11,580 nucleotides of DNA, from contig JAAHIC010000071.1 of assembly GCA_010671965.1 (NCBI GenBank), forward strand, positions 1 through 11,580, read 5' to 3'. The DNA is from Leptolyngbya sp. SIO4C5. GTDB lineage: Bacteria > Cyanobacteriota > Cyanobacteriia > Phormidesmidales > Phormidesmidaceae. The position numbers were made by a program, and so were the translations under genes. Positions 1-6,778 of the stretch are shown here, piece by piece; within the stretch, counting starts at the first letter, position 1, and each line of letters starts with the position of its first letter. Under the pieces are notes generated by a model. The model ran no database searches. It had not been told where the DNA came from and saw nothing but the letters and a program-made list of their open reading frames with translations.

Positions 1-242
1 TTAAGCTGACGACGAAGCTGGGGGGAAGCCTCTAGCTCAGAAAGCTGTTGCACCTGAACATCGGTGTGAAGCGTTTCTAGATAGTCATCGCTGCCATAAG
101 CAAAAGCATCAACCAGTAGCTGAATGAGCTGTTCGCGATCGCGAACAGGCAAGTTCTCTTCAATCAGGCGAAACTTGAGGTGGATTTCACACTCATATAC
201 ACCGGGCATATCATCAGGAGTTGGATTAAGCGAACTGTTCAT
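1..242 (-). CDS. Conserved-looking hypothetical protein, C-terminus cut by window edge
   Basis: An open frame of 80 codons runs from an ATG at 242 to the left edge without a stop, so the gene is partial. The visible N-terminus begins MNSSLNPTPDDMPGVYECEI, followed by a segment rich in acidic and hydrophobic residues (LIEENLPVRDREQLIQLL, then DAFAYGSDDYLETLHTD) that looks like short amphipathic helices in a soluble protein. There is no signal peptide or membrane segment. I do not recognise the family. Support for coding comes from the uninterrupted frame, normal codon use and a HIP1 site inside it. No strong Shine-Dalgarno is visible; a second in-frame Met lies at codon 12. It is transcribed divergently from vipp1 across a long intergenic region. 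Confidence 0.6.
   Translation of the reverse strand, partial: MNSSLNPTPDDMPGVYECEIHLKFRLIEENLPVRDREQLIQLLVDAFAYGSDDYLETLHTDVQVQQLSELEASPQLRRQL
129..148. repeat. 20-bp perfect palindrome centred on a HIP1 site
   Basis: CTGTTCGCGATCGCGAACAG is identical to its reverse complement over all 20 bases and contains the HIP1 octamer GCGATCGC (135-142). It lies inside the partial reading frame, where it encodes part of LPVRDREQL. Being coding, it is more likely an extended HIP1 site than an operator. Confidence 0.8.
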
Positions 243-821
243 TCTTCAAAAACCAATGAGCTGTTAACCGAGTCCTAAGGGAAAAGTGTGGATCCTACTG
301 GCTAGAATTGAAATCCTGAAGTAGGAACTTTTCACTTTGAAAATTCAAGACTTATTTATATCTAAAAACTAACATTACTCATTTCAAGTAAGAATCCGCT
401 AAATAGCTGAAACCATCTTCTCAAAACGCATTTTTATCAGCATTTACCGCGAATTGGGTCAAATCACTAAGCAATAAATATTACCTGGGTCAATGCCTTA
501 AAAGTAGAGCGGAATGATAAAATGCCCTATTCTATTGGGCTACAGCAGATACACCACAGTTCAATCAAACCGCAAAATGCCTCCGAAAAATTTTATGTCT
601 GCCGTTTAGATTGCAAGATTCAAGTTATCTATACATTCATTTCATCAAGTCTTTATATTCGAGTTGATGTTGATAATTTATTAGACAATCTTCACAAGCT
701 TTTGGCTTAAATGATGACTCAGTATGTTTGCAGATAAAGCCTTTATTTGATAACTGATTGAATTTGAGATACGGATACTTGGTAAACTGGCCGAGCAGTC
801 CTATAGATGTCCTCAAAAACC

Positions 822-903
822 GCTACAGTCGGTGACCGTTATGCCCAAATACAGGACTTCTGCCGGCCTCTAGCTTGTCTATGCCATAGAAGCAGACTGT
901 AGC
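822..903. other. Inverted-repeat-bounded structured segment (possible RNA fold)
   Basis: GCTACAGTC at 822-830 is the exact reverse complement of GACTGTAGC at 895-903, so it could close a stem of 9 bp. Inside are smaller repeats: CGGT-g-ACCG overlapping the left arm, and CTATG-c-CATAG near 879-889. AGTCCT (799-ish) and AGGACT (853-858) offer an alternative pairing. A folded leader or small RNA is possible. Chance pairing in a long intergenic region is the null explanation. Confidence 0.3.
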
Positions 904-1073
904 AAACAACACATAACCTTTATTGAGAGTATTTTGTTAGGTGCTGCAGACAGCCGCTTTTAGACTTAAGACGCCTCCCCTATTTAGCTAAACATAAAGC
1001 CACCCTGCGCGATCGCCGCCATCCCCTCTCAAATGTGCTAAGACTGTTCCATAGCCCTAGATGCCTCTTTGGG

Positions 1074-1095
1074 GCTTGCTGCGGCTGAAGCAAGC
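1074..1095 (+). other. Hairpin in the presumed vipp1 leader
   Basis: GCTTGCT (1074-1080) and AGCAAGC (1089-1095) form a perfect 7-bp GC-rich stem with an 8-base loop, ending 65 bases before the vipp1 ATG. No T-run follows, so it is not a terminator. It could stabilise or regulate the vipp1 message. A six-codon frame, ATG at 1123 to TAG at 1141-1143, lies between the hairpin and the gene and ends on the edge of the GAAGGGAT ribosome-binding region. Confidence 0.35.
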
Positions 1096-1160
1096 TATCG
1101 CAAAAGGCTTGCCAGTTGTCTTATGAGAGAACATCAGAGTTAGAAGGGATAAATAGAGTC

Positions 1161-1946
1161 ATGGGTTTATTCGATCGCGTGAGCCGAGTTGTTCGCTCCA
1201 ATCTGAATGCGGCGGTCAGTGCTGCTGAGGATCCTGAAAAGATTTTGGATCAGGCCATCATTGATATGCAGGAAGATTTGGTGCAGATGCGCCAGGCGGT
1301 TGCCAGCGCGATCGCCAGTCAGAAGCGCGTGCAGCAGCAGCAAAATCGCGCTCAGGCCGAGGCCAACACCTGGCAGCAGCGGGCACAGCTAGCCATCCAG
1401 AAGGGAGATGAAAGCTTAGCCCGCGAAGCCTTAGTCCGCAAAAAAGCGCAGTCAGAAACCTCAGCCGCTCTCAAAGCGCAGCTCGATCAGCAAGAGGCTA
1501 CAGTAGACACGCTGAAGAAAAATCTCATTGCCCTAGAGAGCAAAATTTCTGAGGCCAAAACCAAAAAAGACATGCTCAAAGCTAGGGCCAGCGCGGCTAA
1601 GGCTAACGAGCAGTTGCAGAATACGATGGGCCGCATGAGTACTGGCAGTGCGATGGGTGCCTTCGATCGCATGGAAGAAAAGATTTTGCAGCTAGAAGCT
1701 CGGTCACAGGCGGCTCACGAACTGGCTGGAGCTGATTTAGAAAGTCAGTTTGCTGCCTTAGAAGCGGGTAATGATGTCGATGATGAGCTAGCCGCAATGA
1801 AGGCTCAGGTACTCGGTGGCGCGGCTCCCGACCAGGGTGCTCTGCCCGCTGCTGATACGCCCGCTACAGAACCCAAAGACGATGCTAAGGACGAAGCCGT
1901 AGATGCTGAGCTAGAAGCGCTGAAGTCCCAGCTCGATCAGCTCTAA
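1161..1946 (+). CDS. vipp1: Vipp1/IM30, PspA-family membrane-remodelling (ESCRT-III-like) protein
   Basis: This 261-residue PspA/IM30 protein polymerises into rings and rods on the inner faces of thylakoid and plasma membranes and is needed for thylakoid biogenesis and membrane repair. The N-terminus MGLFDRVSRVVRSNLNAAVS is the conserved amphipathic helix alpha-0. Residues about 22-155 form the long coiled-coil hairpin (EDPEKILDQAIIDMQEDL, then Gln/Ala/Lys-rich heptads), and 165-218 the alpha-4/5 region (AFDRMEEKILQLEARSQA). An acidic Pro/Ala linker (about 222-246) leads to a terminal helix VDAELEALKSQLDQL. That C-terminal extension is the feature separating Vipp1 from bacterial PspA, so Vipp1 is preferred. 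The ATG at 1161 is chosen because family members begin MGLFDR; an in-frame TTG at 1116 would add 15 atypical residues. A GAAGGGAT motif sits about 11-13 bases upstream. It has its own terminator, so it appears monocistronic. Confidence 0.93.
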   Translation: MGLFDRVSRVVRSNLNAAVSAAEDPEKILDQAIIDMQEDLVQMRQAVASAIASQKRVQQQQNRAQAEANTWQQRAQLAIQKGDESLAREALVRKKAQSETSAALKAQLDQQEATVDTLKKNLIALESKISEAKTKKDMLKARASAAKANEQLQNTMGRMSTGSAMGAFDRMEEKILQLEARSQAAHELAGADLESQFAALEAGNDVDDELAAMKAQVLGGAAPDQGALPAADTPATEPKDDAKDEAVDAELEALKSQLDQL

Positions 1947-1998
1947 TACTGGGTACAGACTCAAAGATTTAAAAGATCCATGAGTTCTGCGCCTCAAT

Positions 1999-2053
1999 CA
2001 AGACGTCAGCGGGTAACAGCATTTTTGGCTGCTACCCGTTTCTTGTCGTCTTG
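1999..2053 (+). terminator. Intrinsic terminator downstream of vipp1
   Basis: CGGGTAACAGC (2010-2020) pairs with GCTGCTACCCG (2028-2038) with one mismatch and a 7-base T-rich loop, followed by TTTCTTGT. An outer arm, CAAGACG (1999-2005) with CGTCTTG (2047-2053), can extend the fold. It starts about 50 bases after the vipp1 stop and faces the right way. Confidence 0.75.
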
Positions 2054-2202
2054 GAATTTAGAACGGCGACGTAACCCTGGAAGGGCTGGTCAGCCAGGTG
2101 GCAGTCTTGAGCCTAAATTGTCGTGCTTACTTTTGGCCTGACTCAGACTCGATATAAGCTGGAGAAGCGATCGTTTCTTAATCACACTACGCACTAAGCA
2201 TC

Positions 2203-2541
2203 ATGAGTCACGAACCTACCGTCATTCAAGATAACGAGTTTCAGTTCGAGGTCCTGCAGGCCAGCGAACCTGTACTGGTTTACTTTTGGGCTTCTTGGTG
2301 CGGCCCCTGTCGTTTGATGTCTCCCATCATGGGCGATCTGGCTAGCGAATATGGCGATCGCCTCAAAATCGTTAAGATGGAAGTAGATCCTAATCCTGAA
2401 GCCGTTGCCACCTACAACGTAGAAGGGGTACCCGCTTTACGGCTTTTCAAGGCAGGAGAAGTTGTAGCCGACAGCGAAGGGGCCATCAGCAAGCCTCAAA
2501 TTCAGCAACTGCTCGAAGCGCATGTCTCTTCGCCCGCTTAG
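2203..2541 (+). CDS. Thioredoxin, x-type
   Basis: A 112-residue cytosolic thioredoxin with the redox-active motif WCGPC (residues 32-36) after the beta-strand VLVYFWAS, and the cis-proline at about residue 77 in VEGVPALRLF. It reduces disulfides in target enzymes, taking electrons from a thioredoxin reductase. The segment GDRLKIVKMEVDPNP and the late EGAISK motif resemble plant chloroplast thioredoxin x more than m-type, which is why I suggest x-type; this is from memory of the family, not an alignment. In plants, x-type thioredoxins serve 2-Cys peroxiredoxin, so an oxidative-stress role is an inference. No clear Shine-Dalgarno precedes the ATG. The stop is 20 bases from the next start, so it is probably cotranscribed with the aminotransferase. 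Confidence 0.9.
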   Translation: MSHEPTVIQDNEFQFEVLQASEPVLVYFWASWCGPCRLMSPIMGDLASEYGDRLKIVKMEVDPNPEAVATYNVEGVPALRLFKAGEVVADSEGAISKPQIQQLLEAHVSSPA

Positions 2542-2561
2542 TCTCCCCCATCATAGTTATC

Positions 2562-3725
2562 ATGCAGATTGCTCAGCGACTTCAACCGCTTCAAGCCAAC
2601 GTTTTTGCCGATATGGATCAGGCCAAGGCTGAAGCTATAGCTCAGGGACAAACTATTATTGACCTGTCGCTTGGCTCATCCGATCTGCCTGCCCCGCCCC
2701 ATGTGCTAGCAGCGATCGCCCAGTCGCTCCAAGATCCCAGCACACACGGTTATTCTCTGTTTCACAGTACGCGGCCATTCCGGCAGGCTGCGGCTGCTTG
2801 GTATACCGATAAGTTTGGTATCGAAGTCGATCCAGAGACTGAGGTCCTGGCCCTGATTGGTTCCCAGGAAGGGACAGCCCATTTACCTTTAGCTATTCTC
2901 AATCCGGGGGATTTTGCCCTGCTGATGGATCCGGGCTACCCTTCCCACGCGGGCGGCGTCTATTTGGCTAACGGCCAGATTTATCCCATGCCCCTGCGGG
3001 CTGAAAACGACTTCCTGCCCGTTTTCGCGGAAATTCCGGAGCCTGTTCTAGCCCAGTCGCGGCTGATGGTGTTGAGCTATCCCCATAACCCAACAACGGC
3101 AGTCGCTTCCCTCGACTTTTTCCGACAGGCCGTGGATTTTTGCCAGCAACATGGACTGGTGCTGGTGCATGACTTTCCCTATACCGACATGGTCTTTGAC
3201 CGCGATCATGCCCCCTCTGTGTTGGAGGCAGATCCGCAAAAGCGAGTTTCCGTGGAGCTATTCAGCCTGTCTAAGTCTTACAACATGGGGGGCTTTCGCG
3301 TTGCCTATGCCATCGGCAACCCCCAGGTGATTCAGGCCCTGCGGCAGGTGAAAGCCTGCATCGACTTCAACCAGTATCGCGGCATTCTCAACGGCGCGAT
3401 CGCGGCGCTTTCTGGCCCTCAAGATTCGGTTCGTCAGGCAGTAGAGACTTTTCAGCAGCGACGCGATCGCTTTGTGCAAGCTCTACACAAAATTGGCTGG
3501 TCGGTGCCCACGCCAACCGCCACGATGTACATTTGGGCTAAGCTGCCGGATCCCTGGAGCCAGAATTCTATTGGCTTTTGTACTCAACTGGTTAAGACAA
3601 CCGGCGTAGCTGCTTCTCCCGGCATTGGCTTTGGCAAATCTGGGGAAGGCTATGTGCGCTTTGCCCTGGTGCACCCGCCGGATATTTTAGAAGCTGCCGT
3701 TCAGCGTATGGCTGAGTTTTTATAG
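2562..3725 (+). CDS. Class I/II PLP-dependent aminotransferase (aspartate / LL-diaminopimelate aminotransferase-like)
   Basis: This 387-residue fold-type I aminotransferase is of usual family length. Visible landmarks are the substrate-loop region IDLSLGSSDLPAPP (33-46), GSQEGTAHLPL (100-110), the asparagine of SYPHNPTT (N176), the PLP-ring aspartate in VHDFPY (D204), the Schiff-base lysine in SLSKSYNMGGFR (K238) with a phosphate-binding arginine (R246), and the carboxylate-binding arginine in GEGYVRFAL (R366). All catalytic residues are present. It transfers an amino group between an amino acid and a 2-oxo acid; the exact substrate is not readable. The sequence looks like the aspartate/LL-diaminopimelate branch, but the main cyanobacterial DapL is about 410 residues, so I give no symbol. 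It lies 20 bases after the thioredoxin gene and before a strong terminator. Confidence 0.85.
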   Translation: MQIAQRLQPLQANVFADMDQAKAEAIAQGQTIIDLSLGSSDLPAPPHVLAAIAQSLQDPSTHGYSLFHSTRPFRQAAAAWYTDKFGIEVDPETEVLALIGSQEGTAHLPLAILNPGDFALLMDPGYPSHAGGVYLANGQIYPMPLRAENDFLPVFAEIPEPVLAQSRLMVLSYPHNPTTAVASLDFFRQAVDFCQQHGLVLVHDFPYTDMVFDRDHAPSVLEADPQKRVSVELFSLSKSYNMGGFRVAYAIGNPQVIQALRQVKACIDFNQYRGILNGAIAALSGPQDSVRQAVETFQQRRDRFVQALHKIGWSVPTPTATMYIWAKLPDPWSQNSIGFCTQLVKTTGVAASPGIGFGKSGEGYVRFALVHPPDILEAAVQRMAEFL

Positions 3726-3751
3726 CGCATGAAGCTAAACCTATCGGACAA

Positions 3752-3795
3752 AACAAAGGCCCTTAGATGAAGTATCTAAGGGCTTTTGTTTTATT
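3752..3795. terminator. Strong bidirectional intrinsic terminator between aminotransferase and tRNA-fMet
   Basis: A 17-bp stem (3752-3768 with 3774-3790, one G-T pair) around GCCCTTAGAT/ATCTAAGGGC has a 5-base loop. On the plus strand it is followed by TTTTGTTTTATTT, ending the thioredoxin-aminotransferase unit. Read on the minus strand, the stem is followed by CTTTGTTTTG, so it can also end transcripts leaving the tRNA. Confidence 0.9.
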
Positions 3796-3872
<77 letters not shown>

Positions 3873-3883
3873 ACGTATTTCCC

Positions 3884-3913
3884 ACTATAGCTGAACTTTG
3901 GTCAAAACGACAA
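3884..3913 (-). promoter_or_regulatory. Candidate sigma-70 promoter for tRNA-fMet
   Basis: Read on the minus strand, TTGTCG (3913-3908) and TATAGT (3889-3884) are spaced 18 bases apart. This would start transcription within a few bases of the tRNA 5' end at 3872. The boxes match consensus at 4 and 5 of 6 positions. It overlaps the spacer after the asparaginase stop, where no terminator is visible, so readthrough from the operon is also possible. Confidence 0.5.
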
Positions 3914-3935
3914 CAATTTCTTTTCAGGGCGAAAA

Positions 3936-4889
3936 CTAAAGGATTTCAATCTCACCCATGACATCGAGCCGCTTAAAATCGCCCAAAACCAAATAGGTTT
4001 CCGCTAAGTTCTCAGCGATTGAGGGGGTAATCCAGCCGAGCTGCTTCAGTAAGTGGATGGCAACCGCATACTTAGCCCGTTTAGCTCCGTCCATCACTTT
4101 GACGGCCAGCCCTAAGCCAGCCCCAACCCGGCCGACACACTGAATGCCCTCAGCCCCCGACTTGCTGACAATTTCACCTTCTGTCAGCCGCATCAAATCC
4201 GTGTCAAACGCTTCATGTCCCGCCACCAAGGCCGGATAGCTGGTCATTGCTCGCACAATGCGTTCCATATCGACGCTATCGCCTGAAGCCAGCTTGGCAA
4301 ACAGCGTCGCCATCTGCCCAATCTGCATAAAGTAAGTCGGTGCGCCGCAGTCATCATGAGCACAGATAAACTCGTCAGCAGGCATGCCCAGCAGTTCCGC
4401 CACCTGCTGCAAAATGAGCTGCTGCAGCGGGTGGCTGCGCTGGAGATAGGTATTGAGCGGCCATTTGCGCTGCTGACACACAGCCAGCATCCCGGCGTGT
4501 TTACCGGAGCAGTTGTGCTGTAAAGGGCTGCGCTTGCCCTCAGGGACTGGACACTGCAACAGGGTCGGATCTACATCACTGCGCCAAAGAATATTGAAAA
4601 CCTGCCTAACCTGCTCCATCAAGCCCCGATGGGAGCTGCAGATGATAGCCAAGTCGCGATCGGTGAGACCGTAGCGCTCAACCGTGCCGGTTTTAGTGAC
4701 CGATAGAGCCTGGAAGGGCTTCAGGGCGGAGCGAATAAAGGTGGCCGTTTCAGCATTGCCTGCGACTGACAAGACTCGCCCCCGGCTATCGCAGACGACC
4801 GCCTGGGCTCGGTGTACTGACTCAGGTATTCCCTCTCGCAATAGCTGAACTTTAATTTCTGCTGTTTGAGTCCGTTTGGCCTTAGTCAT
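3936..4889 (-). CDS. Type II-like L-asparaginase, Ser-Lys/zinc family (Asparaginase_II, ReAV-like)
   Basis: A 317-residue cytosolic enzyme expected to hydrolyse L-asparagine to aspartate and ammonia. It matches the family of the Rhizobium thermolabile asparaginase, not the classical E. coli AnsA/AnsB fold. Landmarks: SALKPFQA carries the serine-lysine tandem (S54, K57), followed by CSSHRG (84-89), the NCSGKHAG motif (C127, K130), HDDCGAPT (C181) and SKSGAEG (K243). In the Rhizobium enzyme the equivalent cysteines and lysine bind zinc, so the active site looks intact. There is no signal peptide, in keeping with a cytosolic role. The start is the ATG at 4889, 42 bases after the CGLD27 stop, with only a weak ribosome binding site. 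It is probably part of the yqeK-rsfS-CGLD27 transcript. Confidence 0.9.
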   Translation of the reverse strand: MTKAKRTQTAEIKVQLLREGIPESVHRAQAVVCDSRGRVLSVAGNAETATFIRSALKPFQALSVTKTGTVERYGLTDRDLAIICSSHRGLMEQVRQVFNILWRSDVDPTLLQCPVPEGKRSPLQHNCSGKHAGMLAVCQQRKWPLNTYLQRSHPLQQLILQQVAELLGMPADEFICAHDDCGAPTYFMQIGQMATLFAKLASGDSVDMERIVRAMTSYPALVAGHEAFDTDLMRLTEGEIVSKSGAEGIQCVGRVGAGLGLAVKVMDGAKRAKYAVAIHLLKQLGWITPSIAENLAETYLVLGDFKRLDVMGEIEIL

Positions 4890-4931
4890 GGCTAAGACTC
4901 TTACACATTAATGTCATAAACACAATGACCT

Positions 4932-5429
4932 TTATACAAACTGCCAAATCAGGCTCCCCGCTAGCAGGCAGCTCGCCAGAATTCCCAGAGAAGCCTGAAT
5001 CCGCCTGAGCAAGGGCCGTACCTGATAGTCTACAATCAGGCGATCGCGAGTAGCGACTTCCTCCGGCTTTAGCCAAACCTGACCGTCATACCAGCCCGAC
5101 TCTTCATAGGGTACGGTTTTCGCTTTTAAGCGGTTACCCACATGAATCCAGCCCACATAGAGCTGCAGCAGCGCCAAAGTGGGGAGCAGAATCGCTCCAG
5201 CCGAACCGCTAATTAGGAACTTAGGCAGCACTTTATGCGGTGGGAAACTGGCCGCCGAAACAGGGCCGCTCACCAGCCAGCTAATGAGCCATAAGATCAA
5301 AATAGGCACAATAAAGCCCCGCAGATCGCGCGCAGCCCAACTGTAAAACCAAGATCCGCGAATGTGCTGATATTCATTAATCGGCTGCTGTTCAGGGGGA
5401 ACCGGGCAGCGAGTAGATCTAGGCTTCAT
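4932..5429 (-). CDS. CGLD27 family (DUF1230) membrane protein
   Basis: A 165-residue membrane protein of the CGLD27 (conserved in green lineage and diatoms) family. Signature segments are CPVPPEQQPINEY near the N-terminus, GSWFYSWAARD (25-35), and VPYEESGWYDGQVWLKPEE (about 106-124) followed by RDRLIVDYQVRPLLRR. Hydrophobic stretches at about 38-58, 76-96 and 144-163 suggest three membrane helices, presumably thylakoid or plasma membrane. The plant homologue is plastid-located and has been linked to iron or photosynthetic fitness; the biochemical function is unknown. I choose the ATG at 5429; an upstream in-frame TTG at 5450 would add MPWRLNH, which the family does not need. The start has no Shine-Dalgarno of its own but follows an eight-codon mini-ORF by 5 bases. 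Confidence 0.88.
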   Translation of the reverse strand: MKPRSTRCPVPPEQQPINEYQHIRGSWFYSWAARDLRGFIVPILILWLISWLVSGPVSAASFPPHKVLPKFLISGSAGAILLPTLALLQLYVGWIHVGNRLKAKTVPYEESGWYDGQVWLKPEEVATRDRLIVDYQVRPLLRRIQASLGILASCLLAGSLIWQFV

Positions 5430-5434
5430 ATGAT

Positions 5435-5461
5435 TCAAGCGCCAGGGCAAGGCATGGACAT
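5435..5461 (-). CDS. Eight-codon mini-ORF (MSMPCPGA) just upstream of CGLD27
   Basis: ATG at 5461 to TGA ending at 5435 encodes MSMPCPGA in a different frame from CGLD27. The stop is 5 bases before the CGLD27 ATG (TGA-ATCAT-ATG), a spacing that allows translational coupling. AAAGAAAGG precedes it, though too close to the first ATG for ideal initiation; the second ATG (codon 3) has better spacing. It may be a chance frame. Confidence 0.25.
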   Translation of the reverse strand: MSMPCPGA

Positions 5462-5463
5462 CC

Positions 5464-5489
5464 TTTCTTTATTGTTAAAAATAAAGAAA
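5464..5489 (-). promoter_or_regulatory. AU-rich intercistronic hairpin between rsfS and CGLD27
   Basis: A perfect 10-bp inverted repeat, TTTCTTTATT (minus 5489-5480) with AATAAAGAAA (5473-5464) around a 6-base loop, begins one base after the rsfS stop. The 3' arm runs into GGATG, so no U-tract follows and it is not a terminator. It overlaps the purine-rich AAAGAAAGG that would bind ribosomes for the mini-ORF/CGLD27 start, so a role in masking that site or in RNA processing is possible. Confidence 0.4.
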
Positions 5490-5490
5490 A

Positions 5491-5949
5491 TTAGTGCAAG
5501 CGACTCTGAGCGGCCCCCGTAGATGGCTCAAAGGCAACTTCTTGAGCATGGCCCCAAAAAGCCTCTAGGTCATAAAATTCACGTTCTTGGGGCAAGAAGA
5601 TATGCACAATCACTTCGCCGTAATCTTGCAGAATCCAGCTACTATCAGTTGTGCCTTCAGTTCGCAGCGGATGCCGCTGCCAGTTTTCTTCTACTTTTTC
5701 TTCAACTGATCGCGCGATCGCTCTCACCTGCACGTTGGAAAAGCCGGTCACAATCACAAAGAAATCAGCCAGATAAGAGACATCAGCTACCTGAAGAATC
5801 TTAATGTTGCCTGCCTTGCGATCGTCAGCAGCGTGAGCAATGTCCATAGCAAGCTGCTTAGCCGTTTCTAAAGAGGCCGCATCAGTAGCGGAGTGGGCTT
5901 CTGGGGTTGCTAAGCGCTCAGCGGTGAAAAAGTTAGGACGATCTGCCAT
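5491..5949 (-). CDS. rsfS: Ribosome silencing factor RsfS (Iojap family)
   Basis: A 152-residue protein with the RsfS/Iojap fold over about residues 28-138, preceded by a variable 25-residue N-terminus. Diagnostic segments are [20 protein letters not shown] (50-69), [14 protein letters not shown], then [20 protein letters not shown] (105-124) and FYDLEAFWG. RsfS binds ribosomal protein L14 on the 50S subunit and blocks joining with 30S, lowering translation when nutrients or energy fall. The start at 5949 is supported by GAGGAA about 11 bases upstream. It lies 58 bases after yqeK, a pairing common in bacteria, and upstream of CGLD27, consistent with an operon. Confidence 0.95.
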   Translation of the reverse strand: MADRPNFFTAERLATPEAHSATDAASLETAKQLAMDIAHAADDRKAGNIKILQVADVSYLADFFVIVTGFSNVQVRAIARSVEEKVEENWQRHPLRTEGTTDSSWILQDYGEVIVHIFLPQEREFYDLEAFWGHAQEVAFEPSTGAAQSRLH

Positions 5950-6007
5950 TAAAATTACATTTCCTCAATTCAGCTCTAATTACGGTTCATCAATCATCAA
6001 AGCCCGT

Positions 6008-6628
6008 TCATCCAATGGATAAACGAGTCGTCTCCGGATGCGTCTGACTGGCCTGTAGAAACCAATTGCGCGTGCGGACAGCACGGGGATGAATCAGCTT
6101 TCCTGACCGGATTAGCTGCGTGAGAGTATGTTCACAGGTTTCATAGACAGCCTGAAACAGGTTTTCATAACATAGCTGCCTGAGCCGATTTAGGTCACTC
6201 TGTTGCCCGCGACCTGGTTCTAGCGCGTCGGCCAAAAAGACAACACAGCTAATGGCGTCCATGTTGGGCGCGCCTAGCGTGTGATTGCGAATGGCGGCTA
6301 AAACCACGGCATCTTTAAGATCAAACACCTCTTCTGCTACGATAGCGCCGATTTCCGCATGAAGCAGGTGCGGGTTAGCGATCGCCACCGGATCAAGGCT
6401 TAAGTTGGCTTGTTGAGCCATGCGCAGCAGGCGCTCTGCCGGAAAATATTTGGCTAAGTCGTGCATCAGGCCAGCTTGGGCAGCCTGCTCAACCCTGCAA
6501 CCATGATGCTGAGCTAGCTCGACGGCTAGTTGCTCAACCCGCAGCACATGCCTGATTCTAGGTAGCGGTACATTTTCATCTAGCCAGCTCAGCACTTGCT
6601 GGCGCAAATGGCTAGAAAAATGAGTCAT
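6008..6628 (-). CDS. yqeK: YqeK-type HD-domain bis(5'-nucleosyl)-tetraphosphatase (symmetrical)
   Basis: A 206-residue HD-superfamily metal-dependent hydrolase expected to cleave diadenosine tetraphosphate to two ADP. Metal-ligand motifs in order are H27 in IRHVLRVEQLA, the HD pair H56-D57 in GLMHDLAKYF, H90 in HLLHAEIGA, H116 in AIRNHTLGAP, and D134 in VFLADALEPGR. All expected ligands are present. The C-terminal 65 residues (about 140-206) form a helical tail with a variable end. No Shine-Dalgarno is obvious before the ATG at 6628. It is the first gene of the minus-strand series, 58 bases ahead of rsfS and divergent from the coiled-coil gene at 6779. In bacteria yqeK often sits between nadD and rsfS; nadD is absent here. 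Ap4A rises in stress, fitting the neighbour rsfS. Confidence 0.92.
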   Translation of the reverse strand: MTHFSSHLRQQVLSWLDENVPLPRIRHVLRVEQLAVELAQHHGCRVEQAAQAGLMHDLAKYFPAERLLRMAQQANLSLDPVAIANPHLLHAEIGAIVAEEVFDLKDAVVLAAIRNHTLGAPNMDAISCVVFLADALEPGRGQQSDLNRLRQLCYENLFQAVYETCEHTLTQLIRSGKLIHPRAVRTRNWFLQASQTHPETTRLSIG

Positions 6629-6778
6629 ATGCTAGAAGAGTTTGAACGGCCTTTGATATCATTCTAAAGCCATTGTAAACGATGATTTTCTAGAAGCATT
6701 TTAAGCCCTGTTTCAAAGCGCAGACCCCAGGTAGACTGAAGCAGTGGTTACGGGTTAGGCCACTGAGGAGCAAATGCT

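Larger units (their letters stand above)
243..1160. other. Long divergent intergenic region upstream of vipp1, AT-rich on the left
   Basis: These 918 bases separate the minus-strand partial gene from vipp1. The only frame over 60 codons (522-710, plus) has a low-complexity AT-driven composition, no good ribosome binding site and no recognisable domain, so I do not call it a gene. The region holds several inverted repeats: AAAAGT plus CCTAC (282-298) pairing imperfectly with GTAGG plus ACTTTT (321-332), a long-range 9-bp pair at 822/895, and a hairpin at 1074-1095. It also has one HIP1 site at 1009-1016. No tRNA, rRNA or known cyanobacterial small RNA was recognised. The vipp1 promoter should lie in the right third, but I could not place -35/-10 boxes with confidence. 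Confidence 0.6.

Noticed and set aside
282..332. Imperfect inverted repeat AAAAGT/CCTAC with GTAGG/ACTTTT
   Set aside because: The two short arms are interrupted by unequal loops (6 and 1 bases); too weak to call as a terminator or RNA element.
522..710. 62-codon plus-strand frame in the vipp1 upstream region
   Set aside because: AT-driven composition, no well-placed ribosome binding site, no recognisable motif; it looks like a chance frame in an intergenic region.
1116..1160. TTG-initiated N-terminal extension of vipp1
   Set aside because: The family begins MGLFDR at the ATG at 1161; the 15 extra residues overlap the ribosome-binding region.
4882..5076. Frame overlapping the asparaginase start and CGLD27 end
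   Set aside because: It is a shadow frame within the CGLD27 coding region with no independent support.
5430..5450. TTG start adding seven residues to CGLD27
   Set aside because: The ATG at 5429 leaves a normal family N-terminus just before CPVPPEQQP, and ATG is favoured over TTG.
5955..5966. GAGGAA-ATG-TAA start-stop before rsfS
   Set aside because: The ATG directly abuts the ribosome binding site with no spacing; the site serves the rsfS ATG 11 bases downstream.
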